NCBI GenBank assembly: GCA_029747015.1
Contig: JAKOGI010000366.1
Coordinates: 186,001-250,000 of the forward strand
DNA: 64,000 nucleotides
Source: Carnegiea gigantea
Lineage: Eukaryota; Streptophyta; Magnoliopsida; Caryophyllales; Cactaceae
Direction of reading: 5' to 3'
The notes below the pieces were generated by a model. It saw only the letters and a program-made list of their open reading frames with translations, ran no database searches and was not told the origin of the DNA. Position numbers and translations under genes: made by a program. Below, piece by piece: positions 45,135-57,100 of this stretch (positions are counted from its first letter, which is position 1; every line of letters begins with the position of its first letter).

Positions 45135-48100
45135 GTGATCATTTATCTGTCCTGCACAATGTATTTCTATTAATTGTTGTCATCTGTATTGGTTGATGTG
45201 CCTTTTCTTTTACTGTCTTGTTAGGGTACTGCATTGGCATCCTAATGCAGGGGCTACTGTGAACACTCAGATAATGAATGAAATATCACAGTGCATTGAG
45301 AGCTTGAATGGTGTCAAGGAAGGGAGGTGGAAATCTGTCCTAACCTTCTATAAGCCCATCACCCGCGGTCTGTTGTTTTGGCTTCAGTTTGAGATTAGCT
45401 TTGCTTTGACTTGTTGAATTGGAAGTATTATATTCAGTTTGCATATCTAACTGTCAAACTTCTTATTGGGCATTAGAGCAGTCGATGGCAGCTGAATTCC
45501 CGCGTGATTTTCTTGGTCTTTCAATACCTGAACAGTCCAACAAATACTACTTCATCATTCGTGCTCAGCGAATTGTTCTTGAAGCAGATTCGACAATACA
45601 AACAATTATGGAGAAGCTGCAGTCGTACAAGTCAAGAGTGGCCCTTAATTTTGAGGTGACTTTATTCTGTATTTTTGTGTGCTGATGTAGATCTGGTTGA
45701 AAGAACTAGATTTTGTGTTTGATGGAACCATGGTTTGCTTCTCTTGTATAAGAGCTAGTTTAATTGTTGATACTGAGGAGAACTATGTGTGAGTTTGAAA
45801 ATTCCATTTATGCAAGAATGTTTGTGTGACATGAATATATTAGATTTGCTTGAATTCTTACCCTCAGCTTCCAATTTAGTTACTTCAAGTTGCCTCATAT
45901 TCTGGGGCCAAAGTTTGCAAATTTTCCTGTAGGACCCTCCAAATGATGATTAAAAGCAAGGAGTATTAATTCATATACTTCTTTAAAAAATAAAAAATAG
46001 ATAGTTTATAGAGTTGATATGTCATATGAGGCTGCTCACTTGTAACCTATTCCTGACCTATGAGAAGGGGACGGTGGTTGTTCAAAACAATGAGGTATTG
46101 TTTAGTATGAATTCTTCTTTCATTTAAATACTGAGCATTTCGTTGGTGCTTCTTAATTTCTTATGAATACTCCAGCACCTTATAGGAAACCGAAAGTTTG
46201 CACAGTTAACAATAGATCACAACATTTTATTGAGTATTGCAGTCCTCTGTTGCGAGTGCCATAATGTCTGATGTACTTCATTGGTATTTCCTTCCGCCAT
46301 TCTAGCTGTTTCTGAACTCTTTTTAATCGTTGTCCATGTAGGGGACACAATATCGAGTTGGGGACTTTCAAGTGAGAGTGGCAAAGGTCGCTCCAAGTTA
46401 CTCTGAAACTATGAGGGGAATCATTATGGAGGTACTCAGCTATATGTTCTATGTTTTTCCCCCATTATTATTTCTAAGCCATGAGACATTGTGGCACCTA
46501 GAGTTGCACTTCTGATATTCTTTGTGTAGATGACCGTAGTGACTAACTAGCTATGTTGAATACTAGTCGTGGGCTAGGTAGAGATCATATGTTGTCCGGT
46601 AGCCAAACATCCTTGAGCTTCCATTCGTGTCTGGTATTCACAAGGCATATATGAGAAGCGTAAAAAGTGTGTGTCACAAGTCGTAACTTGACCGACTCTG
46701 TCACTCATATGATTTTTATATGTTGAAATGCAAGACGGATGAAGTTCTAGCATCAGGTGCTGAGCACGAGCTTCAATTAGGAAGAGCGCTATCTGAAAGA
46801 GTTCCGATTAGAAAGTTTGATAAATTCCATTTGTTGATTAAGCCGGCTCTCCTGCCTTCGTTTCATGGTGCAATGAGTAAGCTAATGAAACCAAATCATA
46901 GGACTACTGAAAGAAATACATTTTCTTTACACGGTTCACCATTAACTTAGCAGTTTGCCTTGAAATGGGGGAAAAGAAAAAAAGGAAAAAAAAAGTGAAG
47001 CAGATACCATAGATCTTGTTCCAATTCACTGACGAGATGAGTAATCACCTTTTGCAGCATAAAATGTCTTCTCTCTTGATCTGTAGGTTGGCAGGAATGA
47101 TCATTGATCACTTAATAAATTTAATAAAGTGATGGTAGCTCTCTGGAAATATATGGCATAATGAAAGAGGTGTATATGTCCAAACCATAGGCACTTGAAA
47201 GGCTTGCAACAGTGTATTTTTACTTCTATTTTTCTGTGTTACTTGAGAAATCTGTTATTAGAACCTGGAAAGAATCATTTCTCCATATTTTGGGTTCAGA
47301 GTTTTCTATTGACTGAACCTTGAACAAATAATGGGTTCAGGTCCCTTTCTTAATCTTTCATTATATATCTCAACTCCCTGCTGAGTGATCTCTCAGCTTG
47401 CAAGTTCTGGAACAGTGAATACATGTATTATTCCTTCTTGGTCTGTCCAATAATAGATGATGTTGAAGATGAATTTTTTTTTGTTCAACCTGTACAAAGA
47501 TAGCTTGTGAATGAAATACCCCTGGTTGGTTTTGAATCTCATATTCTATTTAAAACAATTGTTGTGTGTGATGTTGAAAGCCTGCGTTTGCCCATACTTT
47601 CTCTAATTGTCTTTTAAGTCTGACCCAGGGAAGCATGAGTGATGGTGATACAGGAGAAGGATAAAAGAGAATTAAGAAGATATAAGTATATCTTAATATG
47701 GGCATATATGAAGTATTTTATCTTCGTAGGTTATCTTTTAGGAATATTATCTTTTCATTTATTTCTTTTTAGCTAGCGAATAATATCTCTTAGATTAGGT
47801 CTCTATTTGTTTCCTCGATGTTTTAGGTTTCTTCTCTGTTTAAACTCTTTTGTTATGTATTAGGAGGCAGAATTGAATCGAATTGAGATATTGAGTATTT
47901 GAAGTTCTTGTGTGTGAAGGTTCCCGTAGGAATTGCTCCTAGAGTGTCCTACATTAATTTAGGATCAGAGCTCGCAATCCTTGCTGTGCCTTTGAGTTGT
48001 CGTTTCCCTTTTCCTTTTCGCGTTTAAAAAAAAAAAAAATCGTTCAAGCCCAGAAGCCCTAGCCGCGACAATCAACCCTCGACTACCACCACCGCCGCCG

Positions 48101-51100
48101 CCCCCACCACCACCACCACCACCAACAACCATCACCCCGAGGTCGCCACCTTGAGCTGACCACCACCAACCATACCCTACCGTCGGCTGTTCGCCGGAAA
48201 CCTAAAATCCCCACTTCGTAAACCTTAGCTGCACACACCACCAATGCCAATTTCATCACCAGGCTCGTCCACCGCTGCCGACGACCAACCCTCGATTCCC
48301 CTTCCCCGGGCGACCACTACCCACCCGCCACCGGTGACCAGCGCTCATGGGAACCCTAGAGCCCCAATTCGCACACCCTAATTTGCGAATTGCTCTGAGT
48401 CTTCAAACCCTAGCCCTCGATTCACCTTCTATCCATCTAAGACTCCCAAATTGACTTCATTCCTCTATTTCCCACTGAAATTTCACCCTCAACCCCTCAA
48501 GCAATTGGGTTGATTCGCATAAGAATTGGTTCAATCGACTGTTATCCACTCGCAACGCCCTGACCCTAATTCGAAACCCTAGACCTCAAATTCACCCTTG
48601 ATTGCCTAAAATCATCTAAAATTGATTTCATTCCTGCATTACCCACTGAATTGCAGCCTCAAACCCTGAATCAATCGGTTTAAATTGCATCAATTCATCC
48701 TTCAATTGTTTGTTCACTATACTGCAAAACCCTAAGTTGCGGACTGCCTTATTGTCTGCAAATTGTAGGCTTTGTACTGTGGTAGAGAGGCCAAATACCC
48801 TCTTTGTCCGTGCTGCCCTGCCACCGCCGCCCCTCCTCTTATTGGAACTCATGCACGGTGGTTCAGCTTAAGCTGGTGTCTGTGGTTGCTGTTCGCTACT
48901 CCGGCTATTTGAAGGCCTTTACTGCGGTTGTTGCAACCATGGTTTGGTGTGAAAAACATCTTCGGGCCTTGTTTGTGATTATTCACGATAAAACACTTCT
49001 AGTTACGACAAATGTTCTATACCAAGTTTCATCTCCTTATGGAGATGTAGAAAAGATTGCCAGATTTTAGACAAGGGGTGATTTTCATGCTTTAATGAAC
49101 TTCTACTCCCACAGGGATGCTATCCATGCTTTTTGCAATGCTGTTTGCAAACTTCAAGGTTGTTAGATTTAAAATGGTTGTGAGTTAGATCTTTACTTTG
49201 CTAGTGAAATCTTGTGGTTGTTAGCCCCAAGGATTCAAAATGCGGTTCTGTCGCGATACGGAAAAATCGCTTTAATGCGGTAACCACGTTCCATATCGTG
49301 ACTAAAACGTGGTTCGGCCAACTCAAAAGCCTTTGCGATGCGGGCGTTTTGTTGTAGATCGGCCACATTTCGAATCCATGGTTAGCCCTATATTCCTCAG
49401 TATATGTGGGATTATGACTTCCTAAAGAGCTCCTTTGATTCCTTCGAAGCTTCTCATTGAAGATTGTAGGGTTTCATCCCTAAGATCTTCTAGAAAAGAA
49501 CCAACTTCTTATTTGCATGAGATAGATCCAACATATTATGATGCATATGATAGGGAATTTATAATTGAGGATAAGAAAGAGGACTCTAGAAGATGAGAAT
49601 ATGGAATTAGATCTTCAAGTCATAGAGTATTGTCAACTTCCAGATATCAAGTGAAACGATTTTAACGACAGCCTCCTTGATTCTATGAATCAATAAGTTC
49701 AAGTTGGGAACTGCCAATCATATGCAAATGAAGTACACAATGAGGGAATGTTCATTCTAGATAGCAATGTGAATGTGGATGCTTTTACTGGGCACCTAAG
49801 GAAGAGGATGTCCAACCATCAATACAAGTGAATGAAGAGTCAAAGATAATAGCAAACAACTCTTCCATTATCCCCCATGAATATTCATTGGACATTTAAG
49901 AATCTGACCCCATGCAAAGAAAATTCAAGAATGGGCCAAGTAGTCAGTATACACGTTGATGCTGAATTTGTAATCCCCGATCATGTTTTCATGGACAATT
50001 CTTTAGCTTCAATGTTAAGACTTGGAAGTGAGCATGTTCACTTATTTATTCTTAATGAACTTCTAGTTGGCAAGAAGCAACATCCGCTTTGCTGATTGCA
50101 TTGCTGCTTGTCTTGGAGAAGTTGGAAGTCTTATAGTTTTTCCATGTGCAGAGCGAAGCAAAGTTGTTTCTTTGCTTGGATCCCTTCTTTCTACCTCTGT
50201 ACAAAACTCGAGGACGACTTTTTCCCAACCAGGGGAGAATGATGCCGGATAAGGATAAAGGAGAATTAAGAATGTATGAGTATATCTTAATATTGATATA
50301 TATGAAGTATTTTTATCTTCATAGGTTATCTTTTAGGAATATTATCTTTTCGTTTATTCTTTTTAGCTAGCGAATAATATCTCTTAGATTAGGTCTCTAT
50401 TTGTTTCCTTAATTTTCTAGGTTTCTTCTTTATTTAAACTCTTTTGTTATGTATTAAAAGGTAGAATTGAATCGAATTGAAATATTGAGTATTTGAAAGT
50501 TCTTGCATGAATTTTCCCGTAGGAATTGCTCCTAGAGCGTCCGCATCAATTGTTTTCCCCTTTGTAGGAATTGCTCTTAGAGTGTCCTACGCCAAATTAT
50601 GAATTGCTCTTTAGGGCGTCCTACATCAGATGACCTCATATTTTGATGACTTCTGTAAAATATGTCTAGGTTTTCTTCTGTAACGTTCTGTTGATCCTTA
50701 TGTATCTCGTAATCTCAATTGAGGTCATACCTTTGATAGATGTACCATTCAGACATACTTTAGTGTTCGCTGACAAAGGTTCGTCCTCCCCCTCTTGCAT
50801 GCATCTTGCATTTTCAGTTGTAAACCCTCTAATGCTACAGGCCCTCTACACCTCACTAAGGGCCAGCACTTCTCAAGACTGGAAGTGGGAAGGGGCTGGA
50901 AGGATTTATGAAGAAAATATGTGGAAAACTAGAAGTAATTGGAAAAAGCTAGAAGCAGCAAGGAGGTGGAGGGTACTGGAAGGGGCTAGTAGGAGTTGGA
51001 AGGAGCTGTGGGAAGTGACAAAGCTGAAAAAAATGGGGCCTTAATTTGTTAATTCCCTTGTCCTGTTGGCCACATGTTTAACAGAATCCAAGGAACTTCA

Positions 51101-54100
51101 TCTGTATCTGTAGTAGCTTCATTTGTTTAGTGAAACGCGCAGATGAGAAATTTAGTCTAGTCTATATCTGCATATTGTTCATCTATAATTAACATCTGTG
51201 GGTTTTCATCCATGGCCTTAATGGTCTGATGTGTCTCTGTTGGTCTCATTTCCATCCTTTGAATTCAATTTCATTCGAGGTAAATTCTATTTGTTTCATC
51301 TGTCACAAAGGCAGGATCAGTTCCTTGATTTGAACTTAGGTTGAAATTCCTATTTCAACAAAAGGCTTCAATTTTGCAACAAGTTAGAATTTACTCCAAA
51401 TTAATTCTACCTTTCATGGCTACTTTAATGTGTATCTGAATTCTGAAGTCCAAAGAGCAAGAAGAGGTCTTTAAAAATGGGAAAAGCATAAATCAAGCCG
51501 AACCAAATCAAAAGCAGTGCTCCAAATGTTCAAGGAAGTTCAAGAGAGCAGGCTGCTTGTTTCATCCTAGTTTTCACCTACTTTTGTGCTACTGTTTTCC
51601 TAATTTTTTTCCCCCCACATCTAGAGATGTGTCATATGTCTACTCTTTAGAAACTTGGTGTCCCTAGTTTTTGGAAAAGTAAGTCAAGCCAAACAAAATT
51701 GCCAAATCCTTGACTTGTGCAGATCTCTGTCCATCCAGCAGAGTTTGATATAAGCCTCATTTTCTCACATCTATTTGAAGACTCCTAAGAGAACTTAAGG
51801 AAAAGACAAAAAATTAATTTCCAAAAAGCAGGGCTCAATTAATCTAGCTGCCTAAGGGCTTGTTCTTTTCATTGATAAATCCAATTTACTAACTGCTACC
51901 AACTCTTAGCAACTTGCACCAACTCCTCCCAATTCTGACCCAAAAAAAACCCCAATGCTTTCCAACTCTAACCAGTCCTTCCCAACTCTAACGAGCTTTT
52001 ACCAATTTCTACCAACTTATTCCAACTCTTACGGACTTCTTACAAAAAATATTCCCACTCATTTTACATCTTTTAGCAACATTTTCCAACATCTACTGAC
52101 ATCCACCAACCTCTACTAATTTCTTGCAATCTTTATCAAACTTAACCAACTCCTACTAATCATTCTAAACATAAAACTGACTCTCTCCAACTCTTACCAA
52201 CTTCTACCAACTTCTACCAATTTCACTCATTTACCAACTCATTACGAACCCTAAATAAAATGGAGTAGCAAGTGAACTCAAATTTGATGATTTTGTTTTT
52301 CCTATCTAACTTTGTTCTCTTATACTTTCTTGTGTTTAGACTTTTGAGCAAGACAACCGATGTAATCTAGGATTGGGAGTTCCCTTTATATTAGGGACGT
52401 TCCTGCCATGTAAGGAACCATATTTGAGTAAATTAAGTTAGGATTTAAGTCACCTGCAATATCTTGTGTCAAAATTCCGAGGTGTTGCACCTTGAGTTGG
52501 ATCACTCAGGTAGCTTTCTCTGATCTTCTTTGGCAGCATTTCTCTATCCTAGGAAAGTTGGAGGGTTAGCCTAAGTTAACTTGGAGTGATGCTTTAGGTT
52601 GTATCTCTAACCCCCCTTAATTTATCGTAGAGTGTTCTTTACTTCACCATTGTTCATCCTTAGGCCATTAGTTTAGGTTGGCATGGATGGCTTATTCTTC
52701 TTCTCTTCTTCTTCCTCCTTTCCTTCTTTTGCGAAATCACTTCTAACACAAAACATACAAAATACTGAGTAAGTTCTAAGTTCATTAACGTCATCATTGC
52801 TGCCCCTTTTGGATCTGTCCTGTTCAAGCCAACGGTTGCCCCTTGATATACATCTTTTTTATCAGGGCCTAAAATTTCACACCTACCCTTTCATTCTATT
52901 GTCAACAGTCAATGCTATATTTTAACTCAAACCCATCCATCCACCCATTAAGCTACAACTCATCAAGCTGTTGCTCTCAAAAGCTAAGCCTTTCCAAATT
53001 CATTTACGAAAAAGCAGAGTGATGCTTAAGAGGAAACAAAGAAATTAAGGACGTTGACAGATCAATTTGAATCTCTTGTGCGTAAGGTACTAACATTAGA
53101 GAACCAGCCTATGCTTCATACTTAATAAGTAAGGGGAAATTATGCAGCTCCTGGTCATAAATGAAGAGGGTTAATGCAAGGAGGCAACTAGGTCAAGTGG
53201 GACATACCTCCAATATTTTATGAGCATGAGAGTGCGAGAACGTGTGTGGGATGGATAATGACCTTTAAGGTCGATAGTTCTTAGAACCTCTATGCTTTCA
53301 AGCCACTTTAATGGTATCCTACTTGAAAAAGCAAGAAGAGGTCCTAAAAATGGGAGAAGCCCCAAGTCAAGTTAAACCTTGCCCAATAAAGTCAAAGAAG
53401 TGTTCCAAATGTCCAGGGAATTCTTGGCCTTGTTTTTTGATGTTGTGCGATATCTCCCCCCTCCCCCCAATCCTCAAAAAAAGTCGTGTTTGACTCACTT
53501 GAAATAGTGGATTCTCTTATGTCAAAATTCCCAACTGCTGCTGTATCTTTAGTTTGCTCATTGAGATGATGTGTTCCTGGGTTTCTCACAAGTTCAATGG
53601 TGGTGTTTTTGTATTCTAAGAGGGTTCAAGAGCGAACACAAGTGAGTTCATAGTGGTTCACAGAAATAACAGAATGTATCTTTAACTCATTGTTGAATAT
53701 GTCCTAGTTTGTTTTAATTACTTCTTGTTCTTCCTCGAGCTAGCTTGCTTATTTCCTTATCTTTGAACACAAGATCCGCAAAATATTGAGTTATTTTAGT
53801 GATAATTCGTGTCATCTTTGCTGCCCTTTCGGTTTTCTCCAATCTGATTGGAGCCCCTTAGTATATATGAAAACTAGTTGAAATTTCCCCTTGTGTACCT
53901 GATGATCCTGACAACAATAAATCATGTAACCAATTCTTTCTTATTACTTCTTAATGTAGCATTGATATGTTCTTCATTTAGTTTGCATAAAGGCAAAGTC
54001 CTCCTTCTCGAAAGGGGGTCTGGTAGTTTTTGATGGAGAATGAGAATTAGATGGAAAAGAAGGTAAAATGAGGTCAATTGGAACCTACCACCAAGATTTG

Positions 54101-57100
54101 GCTAGGATGAATGTGAAGAAAGTGTTTGGGATGTTCATGATTACAGGTCTAGATTTCTTGTACACTTTTAAAGATGTTAAACAAACATCATCATTCTTCA
54201 CTCAAGGGAATGAAGCCCAAGGCCCTAGGTTGAACATGAGTACAGTTGCTGGCAATTGAAGTAGTACTCATTCCGTGAAGAATGTAGCTCTTCAGAACCA
54301 GAATCGGGAGAAGTCTTTTCCAAATAGTGGAGTATGTCTGTGTTGGTCTAATTTCCATATTTCAAGTTCCATCCCTTTTCGTCGACCGCAATTGACAGGA
54401 ATCTCTGAGTCTGTTACTTAAATTCATAGTAAAAAGCACTGCATGGAGTTTAATTACAGGTTAAATTGCCATTTCTTCGAAAGGCTTCGGTCTTCGCAAG
54501 AAGTCAGAATTTTTAATCCAAATTGACTACTTTTCCACGACACTTTGATGAGTTTCCAAGTCCAAAGAGTAAGAGGAGGTCCTAGAAACGGGAGAACCCC
54601 AAGTCAAGTTAAGCACAGCCCAACGAAGTCAGTCATTGCTCAAAGAAAATGCTCAAAGGAAATTCAGGAGGCCATGCTGCCCGTTTTGATCCTAGTTCTC
54701 ATCCAATTTTTGTGCAGCTAGTTTCCTTCTCCTTAGCTGTTCGTCAAATTGAGGGACTTTTCATGTGTTTTAACAAATCTTAGTTTACCTAATTTTTGGA
54801 GGAATTGACTACATGTGGTGGAACGTAACTACATAAGCCAGGCTGAAGAAAATGGTGATAATCATGGTCTGTACAGAATTCAGTCCATCTAGCACAGTCA
54901 TATATCAAACCTCTTTTTCTTCTCACTTTTGTTTTTCATGTAAGGTTCTCACTGTATGGGAAACTCAAAGGAAAAGAGCCAAAATTATTTTCTGAATGTA
55001 GGACTCAATTGCCTAAATTGGGTGAAAATGCTGCAGCAAATCAACTCACTTCGGTGATGTTGACTTCTTTTGCACTGTCCTTTTCTTGTTTTGTTCTGTT
55101 GATATTTTTCTTGTGTATTGGGAAATTTGACTAATGTAATTAGCTTTTGAGTCCTCATCAATGTCCCTGGGTCTAGTTAGATTTGGGTGAATTTAAATTG
55201 AGTTTCCACCTACCCCTCTCCCCAACTTGTAACTCATTTGCAACAGTGGATTATCTTATGTCAAAATCCCGAAGTGTTGCATCTTTAGTAGGTTCGCTTA
55301 TGTGGGGGGTTTATCCCATGTTCATTGCTGGTGTTTTTGTAGGCTGTATCTAGTATCTCTAACTCTGTCCTGAATGTGTCCTAGTTTGTTCTTTGCTTGT
55401 CTGTTATCCATTCTTTAGATCATTTAAGTTGCTTAATTTTTTTGTCTGTTAACACAAAACCCAGACAACATTGAGTTATTTTAGTGCTCATCACTTCATC
55501 CTATTCATCCTTGTTGCCCATTTTGAATTCGTTTTGTCCAAGCAAATTGGCTCCCCCCCTTGATATTCATAAAAACTAGTCAAGTTTCCCTTTTTGTTTC
55601 TGATGATCTCAACAAGAGTAAACCATGCGAGTCTGCGACCACATCTTTCTTATGACTTCTTAACGTCTGCTTTTATACATTCTTCATCTAGGTTGCCGAA
55701 GGCTTTATCCTTCTACTTCCCTACAGGTCATGTAATGGAGAATAACATGGATTCCTTGAACTTTTTTTTTAAAATTTTTTATCGTCAAAAGTTATTTACT
55801 GTCTTTGTATCCTTGGCATCCAACGAAGTTTGCAGTAGGAACATATTCTGTGAGTCCAGCCTATGATTTTTCACCATTCAGTCATTTCTAGACCTTCCAA
55901 TGCATAAGGGCATGTTGTAAAACAAATTAATTTAACGTAGTGACATATTGGAAAAAAAGTGAAAGCATAATGACATAATCGTCTATAAACTTGTCTTTGA
56001 ATGATCATAAATAGTGCATAAGTCAATTATCCGATTGTTCCCTTTTCTCTTATATGTTAATAATTAAAAATTATGATATATTATCGATAATTTTTAAATG
56101 AGATAAATTTGAATGGAACATTAGTAAGACCATATGTGTGGAGGATGGCAGAAGGCAGCTTCCTCCACTCCTTTTATTTTCCTAGAGTTTCAGGCCTCTG
56201 TTTTACCAAAGTTGGGCTACTGTGGGTGCATAGAGGGGTAGAGCTCTCACATCACAAATCTCCTGCATTTACAAGACTTGAATTGGAGACTTTGCTTAAG
56301 GGGAATAAGCGCCAAATTACTTGAACCAACTTGTGTTGGTGCTCCACCTTCTCTTTAAATATAGGTTATTTTCCTCTATTTTTTGTTCCTATGACTAACT
56401 GGGTTTGAAGTAGACCATAATTTTATTATTATAAAAGAAAAAGTAACAAATTCGTTAGATCAATATAGTGAAACAAACAGATGAGAATTCTAGCCTAGTC
56501 TGAGTGACTAGGTCTCCATAGTGTTCTTCTATAACCTAATATCTGTAGTTTCTCATTCACAGTCATTAACAATATGATGTGTCTCTGCTGGTCTCATTTC
56601 CATCATTTGAATACAATGTCATTGGATGTATTTGATTTGATTTCATCCATCACAAGGCTGGAACCTTTAATAAAAAAGGTACTTTCTAGCATTTACTTGA
56701 GGTTGAAATGCCTATTTCAACAAAAGACTTGAAGTATGGCAACAAGTTGGAATTTTCTCCAAACTAATTCCACTTTCCAAGCTACTTTGATGTGTATCCA
56801 AAATCCAAAGAGAAAGAAGAGGTCCTAAATATGGCAGAAGCTCTAGTCAAGTTGAACCACGTCATAGAAGAGCTGCAAATGTTCACTGAAATTCGAGAGA
56901 GTAAGCTGCATGTTTATCCTAGTTTTCACTCACTTTTCTGCCACTGTTTTCCTCGTTTTTTGATCACATCTAGAGACACACCATATGTCTTTAGAAAGCT
57001 TAGTTGTGTCTTAGTATGTCTAGTTTTTGGAAAAGTTAGTTGCAAGTAGTCCAACTCAAATCTAGCCAAAGAAACTCGCCAAAACCTTGACCTCTGCAGA

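Larger units (their letters stand above)
47640..50625 (+). mobile_element. Non-autonomous LTR retrotransposon with an RRM-like remnant
   Basis: LTRs about 47,640-47,953 and 50,240-50,625 share TTAGCTAGCGAATAATATCT, GATTAGGTCTCTATTTG and GTAGGAATTGCTCCTAGAG. Both start TGATG. A tRNA-Met-like primer site GGATCAGAGCTC lies at about 47,962-47,973 and a polypurine tract CCAGGGGAGAA at 50,229-50,239. The internal region (about 2.3 kb) has no Gag or Pol; it has a CCACC-rich tract (48,086-48,125) and an RRM-like pseudogene (about 48,940-49,210). Clear target duplication not found. It must rely on other elements to move, like LARD-type elements. Confidence 0.72.

Noticed and set aside
45477..45484. 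Alternative MED20 exon 3 acceptor at the CAG ending 45,481
   Set aside because: It shifts the frame to an early stop (TGA within five codons); the AG at 45,475-45,476 keeps frame and restores the conserved residues.
48086..48125. CCACC/CCGCC tract read as a possible proline-rich protein
   Set aside because: Microsatellite-like; no long open frame through it on either strand.
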